Part shown: one piece after another, positions 6,621 to 13,709 of the stretch | Numbering within the stretch: position 1 is the stretch's first letter | Layout of the letters: the number at the start of each line of letters is the position of its first letter | Assembly: GCA_964623315.1 (NCBI GenBank) | Contig: CAZUSU010000034.1 | Coordinates: 1 to 17,738 of the forward strand | Direction of reading: 5' to 3' | DNA length: 17,738 nt | Source: CAZUSU01 sp964623315 | GTDB taxonomy: Bacteria; Patescibacteriota; Patescibacteriia; Magasanikbacterales; 2-02-FULL-50-9b | The notes under the pieces: generated by a model | Database searches by the model: none | What the model was told of the DNA's origin: nothing | Seen by the model: the letters and a program-made list of their open reading frames with translations, nothing else | Translations under genes and position numbers: made by a program

Positions 6621-7265
6621 CTAGAACTTCCAACGACCAACGGTCGGCGCCGCGCGCGCGGGTTGATCGCCCACCGGATCGAACTCCGCGAGCTTCATGC
6701 CGGACGGAATCTGTGCCCTCTTCAGATGGCGCCGCGCAGAGTTTCCGCGAAAATGCATGGACAAGAAATCCATGGCACTATGCAACGGAAGCGCCAATGC
6801 CTCACCGCCGATCTTCTCGAACTGAGCGCCAAGAGGAACGATGTTCTTGAACCCGCCGATCGGCAGAGTACACGAAACCGTGTGATAGCCGAACGCCTTG
6901 TCTTCAACCATCTGCACGTACACGATGCCGATCTCACCGTGCCGGTTGGAAACAACGATTGCGTGTCGATGCGCCCTAGGCAAACGATCACCCGCGATCA
7001 CGAACTCGGCTTTGCCGAGCATCTCCGCCACACGCGCCGGATGCTCCTTGAACTCAACCGTACGCCAGCCGCCCCGCGCGCCTTCGATTTCAATCTGCAG
7101 TTCCGTACACGTTTCGCCGTTGGCACCGACCTGCTCAAGGCGCATGCTGAGGGGCTCGCTAATCGGGAGAGAATCGTCTGCCCCCCACGAAAAACCACGT
7201 GTCACCACGCCGGCCATGACGATCTCTACCTTCGTCTCCGTCTTCGTCTTCCGCACCGTTTTCAT
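6621..7265 (-). CDS. Protein of unknown function (orphan cassette 3)
   Basis: A 214-residue protein with no family I recognise. It starts with a basic stretch (MKTVRKTKTETKVEIVMAG), has no clear signal peptide or membrane span, and is followed by alternating short hydrophobic segments that look beta-rich (ELQIEIEGARGGWRTVEF, AEFVIAGDRL, HAIVVSNRHGEIGIVYVQMV). The C-terminus is basic and Pro/Ala-rich. The ATG at 7265 has an AGGAG ribosome binding site five bases upstream; the open frame extends to 7304 but without such a site. The gene has a perfect consensus promoter, a leader of about 75 bases and its own terminator. It lies 134 bases after tRNA-Cys and just before polA, on the same strand. 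The longer open frame on the opposite strand (6591-7430) has none of these signals. Confidence 0.65.
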   Translation of the reverse strand: MKTVRKTKTETKVEIVMAGVVTRGFSWGADDSLPISEPLSMRLEQVGANGETCTELQIEIEGARGGWRTVEFKEHPARVAEMLGKAEFVIAGDRLPRAHRHAIVVSNRHGEIGIVYVQMVEDKAFGYHTVSCTLPIGGFKNIVPLGAQFEKIGGEALALPLHSAMDFLSMHFRGNSARRHLKRAQIPSGMKLAEFDPVGDQPARAAPTVGRWKF

Positions 7266-7346
7266 GCTAGCTCCTGTACCGGACGTTCTCTCGCCGCCCC
7301 CCATCGCTACTGCGCGAAAAAAGGCAAAACAAGTTTGAAGAAATTC

Positions 7347-7375
7347 ATTATAGTAATATTAACAAAAACTGTCAA
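7347..7375 (-). promoter_or_regulatory. Perfect consensus promoter of the unknown gene at 6621-7265
   Basis: On the minus strand, TTGACA (7375-7370), exactly 17 bases, TATAAT (7352-7347). Predicted +1 is near 7340, giving a 75-base leader that ends in AGGAG. It starts 25 bases after the 3' end of tRNA-Cys. Confidence 0.85.
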
Positions 7376-7399
7376 GCTCTTGGTTGACGATATAAAAAA

Positions 7400-7471
7400 A
7401 GGTGCCAGTGAGAATTGCACTCACGAATAGGGGTTTTGCAGACCCCTGCCTTACTACTTGGCTATGGCACC
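7400..7471 (-). tRNA. tRNA-Cys (GCA), with unusual A18 and G55
   Basis: On the minus strand: acceptor GGTGCCA/TGGCACC with U discriminator (7400), D arm GCC-AAGTAGTAA-GGC, anticodon arm GGGGT-CTGCAAA-ACCCC (anticodon GCA), variable TATTC, T arm GTGAG-TGCAATT-CTCAC. All stems pair. CCA is not encoded; a run of T follows, so CCA-adding enzyme is required. The D loop has AG where nearly all tRNAs have G18G19, and the T loop reads TGC instead of TTC, so both partners of the G18-Psi55 contact are changed while G19-C56 remains. A promoter lies directly upstream. Confidence 0.92.
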
Positions 7472-7490
7472 ATAAAAAGCGGGCCAGATA

Positions 7491-7519
7491 ATTGTACCGG
7501 ACGCCGAGCGACAAAACAA
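7491..7519 (-). promoter_or_regulatory. Predicted tRNA-Cys promoter
   Basis: On the minus strand, TTGTTT (7519-7514), 17 bases, TACAAT (7496-7491). The +1 would be near 7484, about 13 bases before the tRNA. It sits in the 52-base gap after the PBP1A stop. A T5 run directly precedes the tRNA, without a hairpin. Confidence 0.5.
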
Positions 7520-7523
7520 GTGT

Positions 7524-10079
7524 TTATGGTGCGCCGGCCGCCTCGGGCGCATATTGAAACGAAATCTCACGCGACGTCGCGTTGCTCACGTCATCAAACG
7601 CAGTGACCCGCAAGGTGTGTGTCCCTTTTTTGTACACGGAAATGGGGTACGAAAATCCAAACGGAAATTCCGTAACCGACCCAACGAGTGAACCGTCTAT
7701 TCTATATTCAACCCGAGTAATGCCGCGCGGTGCGCTCACTTCAACCTTTACCGCCATTTCGCCGATAGTAATAATTTCGCCGCTCTGGGGAAATACAACG
7801 GACAACGCGGGCCGCAACTCTTTTTTATGCACGTCATCAAACTCCATCGGCGGATCTCCAAACACAATTTTTGAATCCGGTTTTTCCAACTGCTTGCTCA
7901 CCCAACGCTGAACACCCTTTTCCCATGCCGCGTATTGCGGATGCGCACTCGGGCGCGCCGGCGCGTCACCAAGCGGTTGCTCCGGATCCACATAGTGCAA
8001 CAGGTCATGTTCCGGAACGTACACGCGCTTTTCTGTGGTCTCGGGCGGCGTGTCAGTGGTGGCTCTTTTGCCCGTAACGGTATCAATAGAAACAGTAACA
8101 CCACCGCCGGTTACACCAAGCAACATCGGATTTGAGGTATCAATCGCCGGAGGACTAGGAAAATTTTCAACGGCCATTTTTCGCGTCGCCTCATTCATAA
8201 ATGACTGCCACACCGGCGCGGCAATTCGTCCGCCGTCAGAGTTTTTTGCCATTGGTTTGTTGTCGTTGTTACCCATCCACACCGCCGCCACCAATTGTGG
8301 CACATATCCCACAATCCACGCGTCATGATATTCGCTCGTTGTTCCGGTTTTTGCCGCCGCCGGCCGTTTAGCAACGGTCAAATAATTATTTCGGCCAAAT
8401 ACATACGCACGAGCTTCGTTGTCAGACAACACACCGGTAATTGTTGCGGCAATTTCTGGCGCCAGCACCTCGCGCGGGTCTTCGCGCTTTGGGGTAATAT
8501 CTTTGCCGGACCGATCTTCCACGCGTAGTATGGCCGTTGGCTCAACCAATTTTCCGCCATTTGCAAATACGCCATACGCGCGCACATGATCAATCATTTT
8601 GACGCCGCCACCGCCCAACACCACCGACGGTCCAAACTGCGAGCGGTCTTTAAATGTTGTGTACCCCATGCGATCAGCAAAATCAAACGCACGATCAACG
8701 CCAACCAAAAAAACGGTCTTTACCGCAGGTATGTTTAAAGAACCTTGGAGCGCGGTGCGCATGGTTACCGGCCCGCGCTCTTTAAAGTCATAGTTGCGGG
8801 GGCTGTAGGTGCGCCCGTCGTAGGGAAAATCCGTTTCCGTGTCAAAAAAAACGGTATCAGGTGGGAACCCGCGCTCAAACGCGGCGGCATAAATAATTGG
8901 CTTGAATGAGGAACCGGGTTGCCGCACACTCTGCGTGGTCACATTAAATTGACCGCCGTTTTTTTCATCAAAAAAATCACGTGACCCCACCATAGAAATT
9001 ATCTCTCCGTTGCGCGGGTCCATGGCAAGCAGGGCGCCGTTTGAAACCTTATATTTTTTTTCTGCGTCAGCAACACCTTTCTCCAACAGAGTGTTTGCTA
9101 TTTTCTGTGTGTCAAAATCAAGTGTGGTGATCACTTTCAGACCGCCGCGATCCACCAATTGCTCGCCATATGATTCTACGAGTCGTTCTTTCACGTACAT
9201 CACAAAGTGTGGCGCAATGGTGGAAACAGGAATGATAATGATGTCGGTGTTCTGATTCTTTGCGTCCTGATATTGTGCCTCGGTAATAAATTTATTATCC
9301 CGCATACGCAATAAAACGTAGTTGCGGCGTTCGCGCAGAATTTTTGGGTTGCGTAAATACCGTGTAGGCGCCTGCGGAATAGCCGCGAGTGTTGCGGCCT
9401 CTGCGACGGTCAGATCGCGCGCACCCTTACGATAGTACGCCTGCGCCGCCGCCTCAATGCCATAGTTTGTGGAACCGTACGGAATTTCATTAAAATAGAG
9501 CTTTAAAATTTGGTCTTTGGTAAACTGGCGCTCAATTTGCATGGCGAGCACCGCCTCCTTTACCTTGCGCGCAAAAGTGCGCTCATTAGTAAGAATGGCG
9601 TTTTTTACCAATTGCTGGGTGAGCGTTGATGCCCCGCCGCGGCCACTGCTCAAACGCAGTGCGTTAGAAACCGTGGCACGCAACAAACTCAACCACCGCA
9701 CCCCTTTGTGTTCATAAAAATGGAGATCCTCAATGGCTATTGTTGCGTCTATAATGTGGCGCGGCAGTTGCGAAATTTCCACCACCGTCCGTTTTTTTTC
9801 GTCGTACACCTCATATATTAGGTGCTCGCCTGTGCGGTCATACATTTTTGTGCTTTCCGTTATAGCACGATCCTGAAGACGGTTAGGATCCGGAAGGTCG
9901 CTCGTGATCCATGCCGCAAAAAGTGTTAACGAAAAGAACGCTAATACAACCGCAGAGCCCACCCCCCACAACACGCGACGCATCGTAAAAAACCTTCTGC
10001 TTTTACGCAAAGGATTAACAATTTTTTGGCTAAAATTAGGTATTTTTTTATGCATTCCCCTTGACAAAAAACTTTTCAT
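7524..10079 (-). CDS. Class A penicillin-binding protein (PBP1A type) with C-terminal Ig-like domain
   Basis: An 851-residue bifunctional peptidoglycan synthase. It has a basic N-terminus, then a membrane anchor at about 36-58. The GT51 glycosyltransferase has IEDLHFYEHKG (catalytic Glu117), GGASTLTQQLVKN and LKLYFNEIPYGSTNYGIEAA. The transpeptidase has SSFK (Ser390/Lys393), SLN (447-449) and KTGT (577-580). Residues from about 750 to 845 form a beta-rich Ig-like segment (VKVEVSAPRGITRVEYRIDG, KGTHTLRVTAFDDV). It polymerises glycan strands and cross-links peptides outside the cytoplasmic membrane. The start is uncertain: the ATG at 10079 lies five bases after a possible -10 (TATACT), which would make it leaderless. 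In-frame ATGs at 10055 and 9983 would also keep the anchor. It is transcribed divergently from the 3D-domain gene. Confidence 0.92.
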   Translation of the reverse strand: MKSFLSRGMHKKIPNFSQKIVNPLRKSRRFFTMRRVLWGVGSAVVLAFFSLTLFAAWITSDLPDPNRLQDRAITESTKMYDRTGEHLIYEVYDEKKRTVVEISQLPRHIIDATIAIEDLHFYEHKGVRWLSLLRATVSNALRLSSGRGGASTLTQQLVKNAILTNERTFARKVKEAVLAMQIERQFTKDQILKLYFNEIPYGSTNYGIEAAAQAYYRKGARDLTVAEAATLAAIPQAPTRYLRNPKILRERRNYVLLRMRDNKFITEAQYQDAKNQNTDIIIIPVSTIAPHFVMYVKERLVESYGEQLVDRGGLKVITTLDFDTQKIANTLLEKGVADAEKKYKVSNGALLAMDPRNGEIISMVGSRDFFDEKNGGQFNVTTQSVRQPGSSFKPIIYAAAFERGFPPDTVFFDTETDFPYDGRTYSPRNYDFKERGPVTMRTALQGSLNIPAVKTVFLVGVDRAFDFADRMGYTTFKDRSQFGPSVVLGGGGVKMIDHVRAYGVFANGGKLVEPTAILRVEDRSGKDITPKREDPREVLAPEIAATITGVLSDNEARAYVFGRNNYLTVAKRPAAAKTGTTSEYHDAWIVGYVPQLVAAVWMGNNDNKPMAKNSDGGRIAAPVWQSFMNEATRKMAVENFPSPPAIDTSNPMLLGVTGGGVTVSIDTVTGKRATTDTPPETTEKRVYVPEHDLLHYVDPEQPLGDAPARPSAHPQYAAWEKGVQRWVSKQLEKPDSKIVFGDPPMEFDDVHKKELRPALSVVFPQSGEIITIGEMAVKVEVSAPRGITRVEYRIDGSLVGSVTEFPFGFSYPISVYKKGTHTLRVTAFDDVSNATSREISFQYAPEAAGAP

Positions 10080-10090
10080 GTGTTAGTATA
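10061..10090. promoter_or_regulatory. Promoter of the 3D-domain gene with a possible shared, bidirectional -10
   Basis: Plus strand: TTGACA (10061-10066), 17 bases, TAGTAT (10084-10089) preceded by TGT. Minus strand: TATACT (10090-10085) overlaps it and stands five bases before the PBP start codon. The plus promoter is well supported by consensus. The minus one lacks a good -35 and is less certain. Confidence 0.6.
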
Positions 10091-10105
10091 TGAACCTAAA
10101 ACCAT

Positions 10106-10588
10106 ATGTTTGATTGTACCGCAAAGTCCAAAAATTTAATACGGAAGATGGTGGTTGGCGCGGTTTATATCGCCTTTTTTGTTATTTCCATAAATCCTCA
10201 TTCGGTTGTGGCAGTAGGCGCAGACATTACCATACCAACCTTTGAACCAACAATAGATGGCGGCTCGTCACAACCAACTATTATTACCAGCACACTTTCT
10301 GTGGTGGCAACGGCGTATTCTTCTACACCGGATCAAACCGATGCGTCGCCATACACCACCTCAAACGGCAAACCGGTGTACGATGGCCTCATTGCCGCCA
10401 ACTGGTTGCCCTACAACACTAAAATTCGCATTCCCGACTACTTTGGCGAAAAAATTTTTACGGTCAATGACCGCATGAACGCCCGCTACAAAACCGGCCG
10501 CATGGATTTGTGGATGAAGTCGCGCGCCGATGCACGCCAGTTTGGCGCGCGCCGCGTGCGCATTCAAATTGTTGAGGCGCTCAATTAA
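10106..10588 (+). CDS. Exported 3D-domain (double-psi beta-barrel) protein, probable cell-wall factor
   Basis: A 160-residue protein with an N-terminal hydrophobic segment (MVVGAVYIAFFVISI, ending SVVAVGA) that looks like a signal peptide or anchor. The C-terminal domain has VVATAYSSTPDQTD, SNGKPVYDGLIAAN, LPYNTKIRIPDYFGEKIFTV and NDRMNARYKTGRMDLWM. This is the arrangement of 3D domains, named for three conserved Asp residues, related to the RlpA/MltA/EXPB barrel and found in peptidoglycan-active proteins. Its divergent pairing with a peptidoglycan synthase fits a cell-wall role, but enzymatic activity is not shown. The ATG at 10106 lies 16 bases after the -10, so the leader is very short; an internal ATG at 10148 is an alternative. 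It converges on dnaN with a seven-base gap and no room for a terminator. Confidence 0.8.
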   Translation: MFDCTAKSKNLIRKMVVGAVYIAFFVISINPHSVVAVGADITIPTFEPTIDGGSSQPTIITSTLSVVATAYSSTPDQTDASPYTTSNGKPVYDGLIAANWLPYNTKIRIPDYFGEKIFTVNDRMNARYKTGRMDLWMKSRADARQFGARRVRIQIVEALN

Positions 10589-10595
10589 TTTTTAA

Positions 10596-11711
10596 CTACT
10601 GCCGAATAGGCATGATGATGTACAAATAATCATCGGCTTTTTCTGGTTTTACCACGCACGGCGACTCGGCATTAACAATTTTTATTACAGAACGCTCTTC
10701 TCCCACAAAAGAAAGTCCGTCTTGTAAAAATTTTTGATTGAGCGTCACCGTATTTTCGTCGCCAGTTCCTTGTAAGGAAATCTCGGCTGACTGTTCGCCG
10801 GAAAGCGACGACGCCGATGTTATTATCATTTTTTCTTGTTCTGGCGCAATATGAACAGAAACGGCATTAACTCCCTGCGTTGCAAAAAGAGCCGCGGCGC
10901 GAATGGCTTTGTGTGTTTCTTCGGTGGGAACAGAAACTTCGGTTTTCCATTCTTTTGGAATAATCTGTCTATAGTCAGGATAATTTCCGTCAATCAGTCG
11001 TGAAATAATAATTACATCACCAATTGAACAAGAAATTTGGCCTTCGCTTAAAATAAGATTTATAACGGTTTGGTCTGTTGGTAATACCCGAGAAATTTCT
11101 TGTGCTGTTCTTTGGGGTAAAATGGCGCGTACAACGGTTTGAGCCGGCGACAAAAGATCAACGTAAACTTCGGTAAGGCGATAACTGTCTGTTGAAGCAA
11201 AAACAACACGCAGGGCGTCGTTTGTTTCGCTGAACATATAAACCCCTTGCAGTTCTGGTCGCACCTCGCTATGAGAAACTGACACGAGCGTGCGCTGGAT
11301 CGCTTTTTTAAGCTGGTCTGCAGGTAAAGAGAGGGTGGTCACCCCTTCGTTGGTTGGCGTGGTTGGAAATTCGGTTGCGGGAGATCCTTTTATTTTTGCT
11401 TTTTGTTTGCCGGATTTTATTTGGAGCTCTGTTCCTATCATTTCACACTCAATTCGCGCTTCTGCGGGAAGTAGCCCGACATATTCAGCGATTGTTTTTG
11501 CCGGAATAGTATAAGACCCTTCAATTTCTACCATTCCTCTTACAACGGCAATTATTGTTGCCTCAAGATTTGTTCCAGTAATGGTTATTTGTGTGGTGCG
11601 AGCGTCAATGAGTAGATTATTTAATATGGGTAAATGAATCTGTCTGCCCGTTAGCGGAGAGACGGCGGTGATACCGTTCAAAAGATTTTCCTTGGTGCAA
11701 GTGAATTTCAT
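10596..11711 (-). CDS. dnaN: DNA polymerase III beta subunit (sliding clamp)
   Basis: A 371-residue clamp with the expected length and three repeated domains. It starts MKFTCTKENLLNGITAVSPL, includes LPILNNLLIDA and SGEQSAEISL, and ends YLYIIMPIRQ, the family's conserved terminal strand (usually 'MPMR'). The ring dimer encircles DNA and tethers polymerase III; it is loaded by a complex containing HolA. The gene follows dnaA on the same strand across the origin. The ATG at 11711 directly adjoins the AT-rich part of the unwinding element, and a TATAAA five bases upstream may act as its -10, giving a leaderless transcript. Confidence 0.95.
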   Translation of the reverse strand: MKFTCTKENLLNGITAVSPLTGRQIHLPILNNLLIDARTTQITITGTNLEATIIAVVRGMVEIEGSYTIPAKTIAEYVGLLPAEARIECEMIGTELQIKSGKQKAKIKGSPATEFPTTPTNEGVTTLSLPADQLKKAIQRTLVSVSHSEVRPELQGVYMFSETNDALRVVFASTDSYRLTEVYVDLLSPAQTVVRAILPQRTAQEISRVLPTDQTVINLILSEGQISCSIGDVIIISRLIDGNYPDYRQIIPKEWKTEVSVPTEETHKAIRAAALFATQGVNAVSVHIAPEQEKMIITSASSLSGEQSAEISLQGTGDENTVTLNQKFLQDGLSFVGEERSVIKIVNAESPCVVKPEKADDYLYIIMPIRQ

Positions 11712-11958
11712 AATTCTTTATATATAATTTTAGTAATAGTAGTAGGTGCGGTGAATAAGTGGACAAGTGAAAAAAAAGAGCTCATCAGAGTACTTATACC
11801 TCTTATCCACCTGCGGAGAAGTGGTGTGTATAGATGCGTGATGAAATGTGAATAACGACGACACTATTTTTTTCTGGTGGATAACCCCTGATTTTATTCC
11901 CAGTAAATTAACAGTCATTCCACAAGGAGCACACAGTTTTTCCACAGCTTATCAACAC
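11712..11958. other. Replication origin (oriC, incC-like part with unwinding element)
   Basis: The 247-base dnaA-dnaN gap holds several DnaA boxes: TTATTCACC (minus, 11758-11750), TTATCCACC (plus, 11803-11811), a perfect TTATTCACA (minus, 11855-11847), TTATCCACC (minus, 11884-11876) and TTATCAACA (plus, 11949-11957). Next to the first box, separated by a short GC-rich spacer, are five tandem trinucleotides TAG-TAA-TAG-TAG-TAG (11731-11745), then an AT-rich stretch (11712-11730). This order, box - GC - DnaA-trios - AT-rich, is the basal unwinding element described for Bacillus subtilis and widely conserved. The 71-codon open frame inside is not credible. Confidence 0.88.
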
Positions 11959-13389
11959 CTAACCTGATTGGCTGATCGTATAAAGTCGCTGTTTAATTGC
12001 GGCAATATCCTGTTTTAGTTTAAGGTCGTTCTCTTGCTCGCGCGCTATTTTTTCGTGCGCGTGCATAGCGGTGGTGTGATCGCGTCCTCCTAATTCTTGG
12101 CCGATTGAAGGAAAAGAGCATTTTAATTCTTCCCGCAAAAGGAACATGATGATTTGACGAGGGAAAGATAGGCGCTTTTCACGATTTGCGCTCATAATTT
12201 CATTTAAACTGACGTCAAAATATTGAGAAACCACGATGGTTAGGTCGCGCGGCGTTACGGATTTTCTGTAGGACTGATCCTCATAGCCGGAGAGCAAGCC
12301 GCGGACCGAATCGGTCGTTGGTTGCTCGTTTTTGAGTTGGTGGTGGGCGATAATTTTATTAAGCGCGCCCTCCAGCTCACGAATATTGCTTTTTACCAGC
12401 GTTGCAACGGTTTGTAAAACATCTTTGCTCAGCGAATATTTGCGTTCAATACACTTTGATTCCAAAATGGCGACCCGCGTTTCTAGATCTGGAGTGGCAA
12501 CGTCCACAATCATTCCCCATTCAAAACGTGAGCGCAAACGATCTTCCAACCCAGGAATTGCTTTGGGCGGCCGGTCCGAAGTCATCACAATTTGGTGATT
12601 TGATTGGTGTAATTCGTTAAAAGTGTGAAAAAATTCCTCTTGTGTCTCTGTTTTGCCGGCAATAAATTGAATGTCATCTATTAAAAGGAGGTCAATGTTG
12701 CGGTATGTTTCCTTAAACTGTTTAACACTCCCTGACCGAATGGCCGCAACAAATTCATTGGTGAACCGCTCCGATGATATGTAAAGTACGCGCGTTTCTG
12801 GGTTGTTAAGGCACATGCGGTTGCCAATTGCCTGTAAGAGGTGGGTTTTTCCAAGACCAACACCGCCATAAACAAACAAGGGATTATAGACCTCTCCCGG
12901 CCTGTTTGCAGATGCCTGCGCGGCCGCGTGTGCCAATTCGTTGGTTTTGCCAACAATAAACGAGTCAAAAGTGTGGCGCGGATTTAGGCCGTGACGATTT
13001 TTTGCTTCAATACGGTCTGTTACGGTTGTTTGCTGGCCCGCCGCCGGCACCATCGGCCTTGTGGTGGTTGGTCCTACCTTAACAAACGGCGACGGAATAG
13101 TCATGGACGCTGGCGGGATGTCTTTGGTGGCCACTCCGCCCGTTGCTTCTATCTTAAAACAGATTTTTTGTACCGGCCGTCCCAAAATTCGTTCAACAGA
13201 AGTCACAATGTCCTTTCTATACTTGTTTTCAAGCCATGATTGGTTAACGGCGTTTGGTACGGCCACGGTGAGGGAGCCATCATCAAAAGAAACCACGTAA
13301 GTTTGTCCAAACCACGTGCTAAAATTGGCTTTACTGATAGATAATTCCAGCTCACCGAGCACGGCATGCCAGAGTTCTTGAGGGTTCAT
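11959..13389 (-). CDS. dnaA: Chromosomal replication initiator protein DnaA
   Basis: A 476-residue initiator with all four domains. Domain I starts MNPQELWHAVLGELELSISK (NFSTWF). A Pro/Thr-rich linker covers about 85-135. The AAA+ module begins at HTFDSFIVGKTNELAHAAA, with Walker A GGVGLGKT at 175-182, Walker B LLLIDDIQF near 234-242 and sensor region SDRPPKAIPGLEDRLRSRFEWG. Domain IV has the DNA-binding signature GGRDHTTAMHAHEKI at 434-448. DnaA binds the boxes on both sides of this gene and opens the DnaA-trio region. The ATG at 13389 has no Shine-Dalgarno sequence. The predicted promoter overlaps a perfect DnaA box, suggesting autoregulation. Confidence 0.97.
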   Translation of the reverse strand: MNPQELWHAVLGELELSISKANFSTWFGQTYVVSFDDGSLTVAVPNAVNQSWLENKYRKDIVTSVERILGRPVQKICFKIEATGGVATKDIPPASMTIPSPFVKVGPTTTRPMVPAAGQQTTVTDRIEAKNRHGLNPRHTFDSFIVGKTNELAHAAAQASANRPGEVYNPLFVYGGVGLGKTHLLQAIGNRMCLNNPETRVLYISSERFTNEFVAAIRSGSVKQFKETYRNIDLLLIDDIQFIAGKTETQEEFFHTFNELHQSNHQIVMTSDRPPKAIPGLEDRLRSRFEWGMIVDVATPDLETRVAILESKCIERKYSLSKDVLQTVATLVKSNIRELEGALNKIIAHHQLKNEQPTTDSVRGLLSGYEDQSYRKSVTPRDLTIVVSQYFDVSLNEIMSANREKRLSFPRQIIMFLLREELKCSFPSIGQELGGRDHTTAMHAHEKIAREQENDLKLKQDIAAIKQRLYTISQSG

Positions 13390-13416
13390 AAAAAGGGGCA
13401 GTGATAAATCGAGGGT

Positions 13417-13445
13417 ACTATAACACGAATGTAAAATGTGGATAA
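13417..13445 (-). promoter_or_regulatory. Predicted dnaA promoter overlapping a DnaA box
   Basis: On the minus strand, TTATCC (13445-13440), 17 bases, TATAGT (13422-13417) preceded by TGT. The -35 lies inside the perfect DnaA box TTATCCACA (13445-13437). Predicted leader about 20 bases. The -35 is weak by consensus, as expected for a regulated promoter. Confidence 0.45.
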
Positions 13446-13508
13446 GTGCCTAAAAACGTGTCAAAAAGTGTATAAGCTGTGGAAAACTTGTGCATAACCT
13501 GTGGATTT
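13437..13508. other. DnaA-box cluster upstream of dnaA (incAB-like part of a bipartite origin)
   Basis: Boxes all read the same way (minus strand): TTATCCACA (13445-13437, perfect), TTATACACT (13475-13467), TTATGCACA (13497-13489, perfect), plus weaker matches with TTTTCCACA and TCCACA cores around 13476-13508. Together with the cluster at 11712-11958 they flank dnaA, the arrangement of the B. subtilis bipartite origin. Confidence 0.75.
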
Positions 13509-13514
13509 GATAGA

Positions 13515-13545
13515 TTGGACGCTGGCAGAGAAAATCTGCTATAAT
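13515..13545 (+). promoter_or_regulatory. Predicted rpmH promoter
   Basis: A perfect TATAAT (13540-13545) with TGC before it (extended -10) and TTGGAC (13515-13520) at a wide 19-base spacing. Predicted +1 is near 13552, leaving about seven bases before the rpmH ATG and no Shine-Dalgarno sequence. Confidence 0.65.
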
Positions 13546-13558
13546 GCCGTCTAATTTT

Positions 13559-13708
13559 ATGCCAAAACGTACGTATCAGCCAAAGAAACGGAAGCGAGCA
13601 AAGACCCACGGATTTTTAGTTCGGATGAAAACAGCTACGGGACGCGATGTTTTAGCGCGTCGTCGCTCCAAAGGCCGCAAAAAACTGACGGTTTCAAGCG
13701 AAAAATAA
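13559..13708 (+). CDS. rpmH: 50S ribosomal protein L34
   Basis: A 49-residue, highly basic protein: MPKRTYQPKKRKRAKTHGF, then VRMKTATGRDVLARRRSKGR and KKLTVSSEK. It matches bL34 throughout ('KRTYQP..RKR...HGF..RM.T..GR.VL..RR.KGR..L'). It is a structural protein of the large subunit, and its place next to dnaA and divergent from it is one of the most conserved gene orders in bacteria. The start is fixed by the family N-terminus; the mRNA appears nearly leaderless. The rnpA start follows one base after the stop, so the two are co-translated or at least co-transcribed. Confidence 0.96.
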   Translation: MPKRTYQPKKRKRAKTHGFLVRMKTATGRDVLARRRSKGRKKLTVSSEK

Positions 13709-13709
13709 T

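Noticed and set aside
6591..7430. A 279-codon plus-strand frame opposite the unknown gene at 6621-7265
   Set aside because: It starts in the terminator loop region, runs through a perfect minus-strand promoter and into tRNA-Cys, and has no expression signals.
11730..11945. A 71-codon minus-strand frame between dnaA and dnaN
   Set aside because: It covers the DnaA boxes and trio element; the sequence is explained by origin function and the frame has no RBS.
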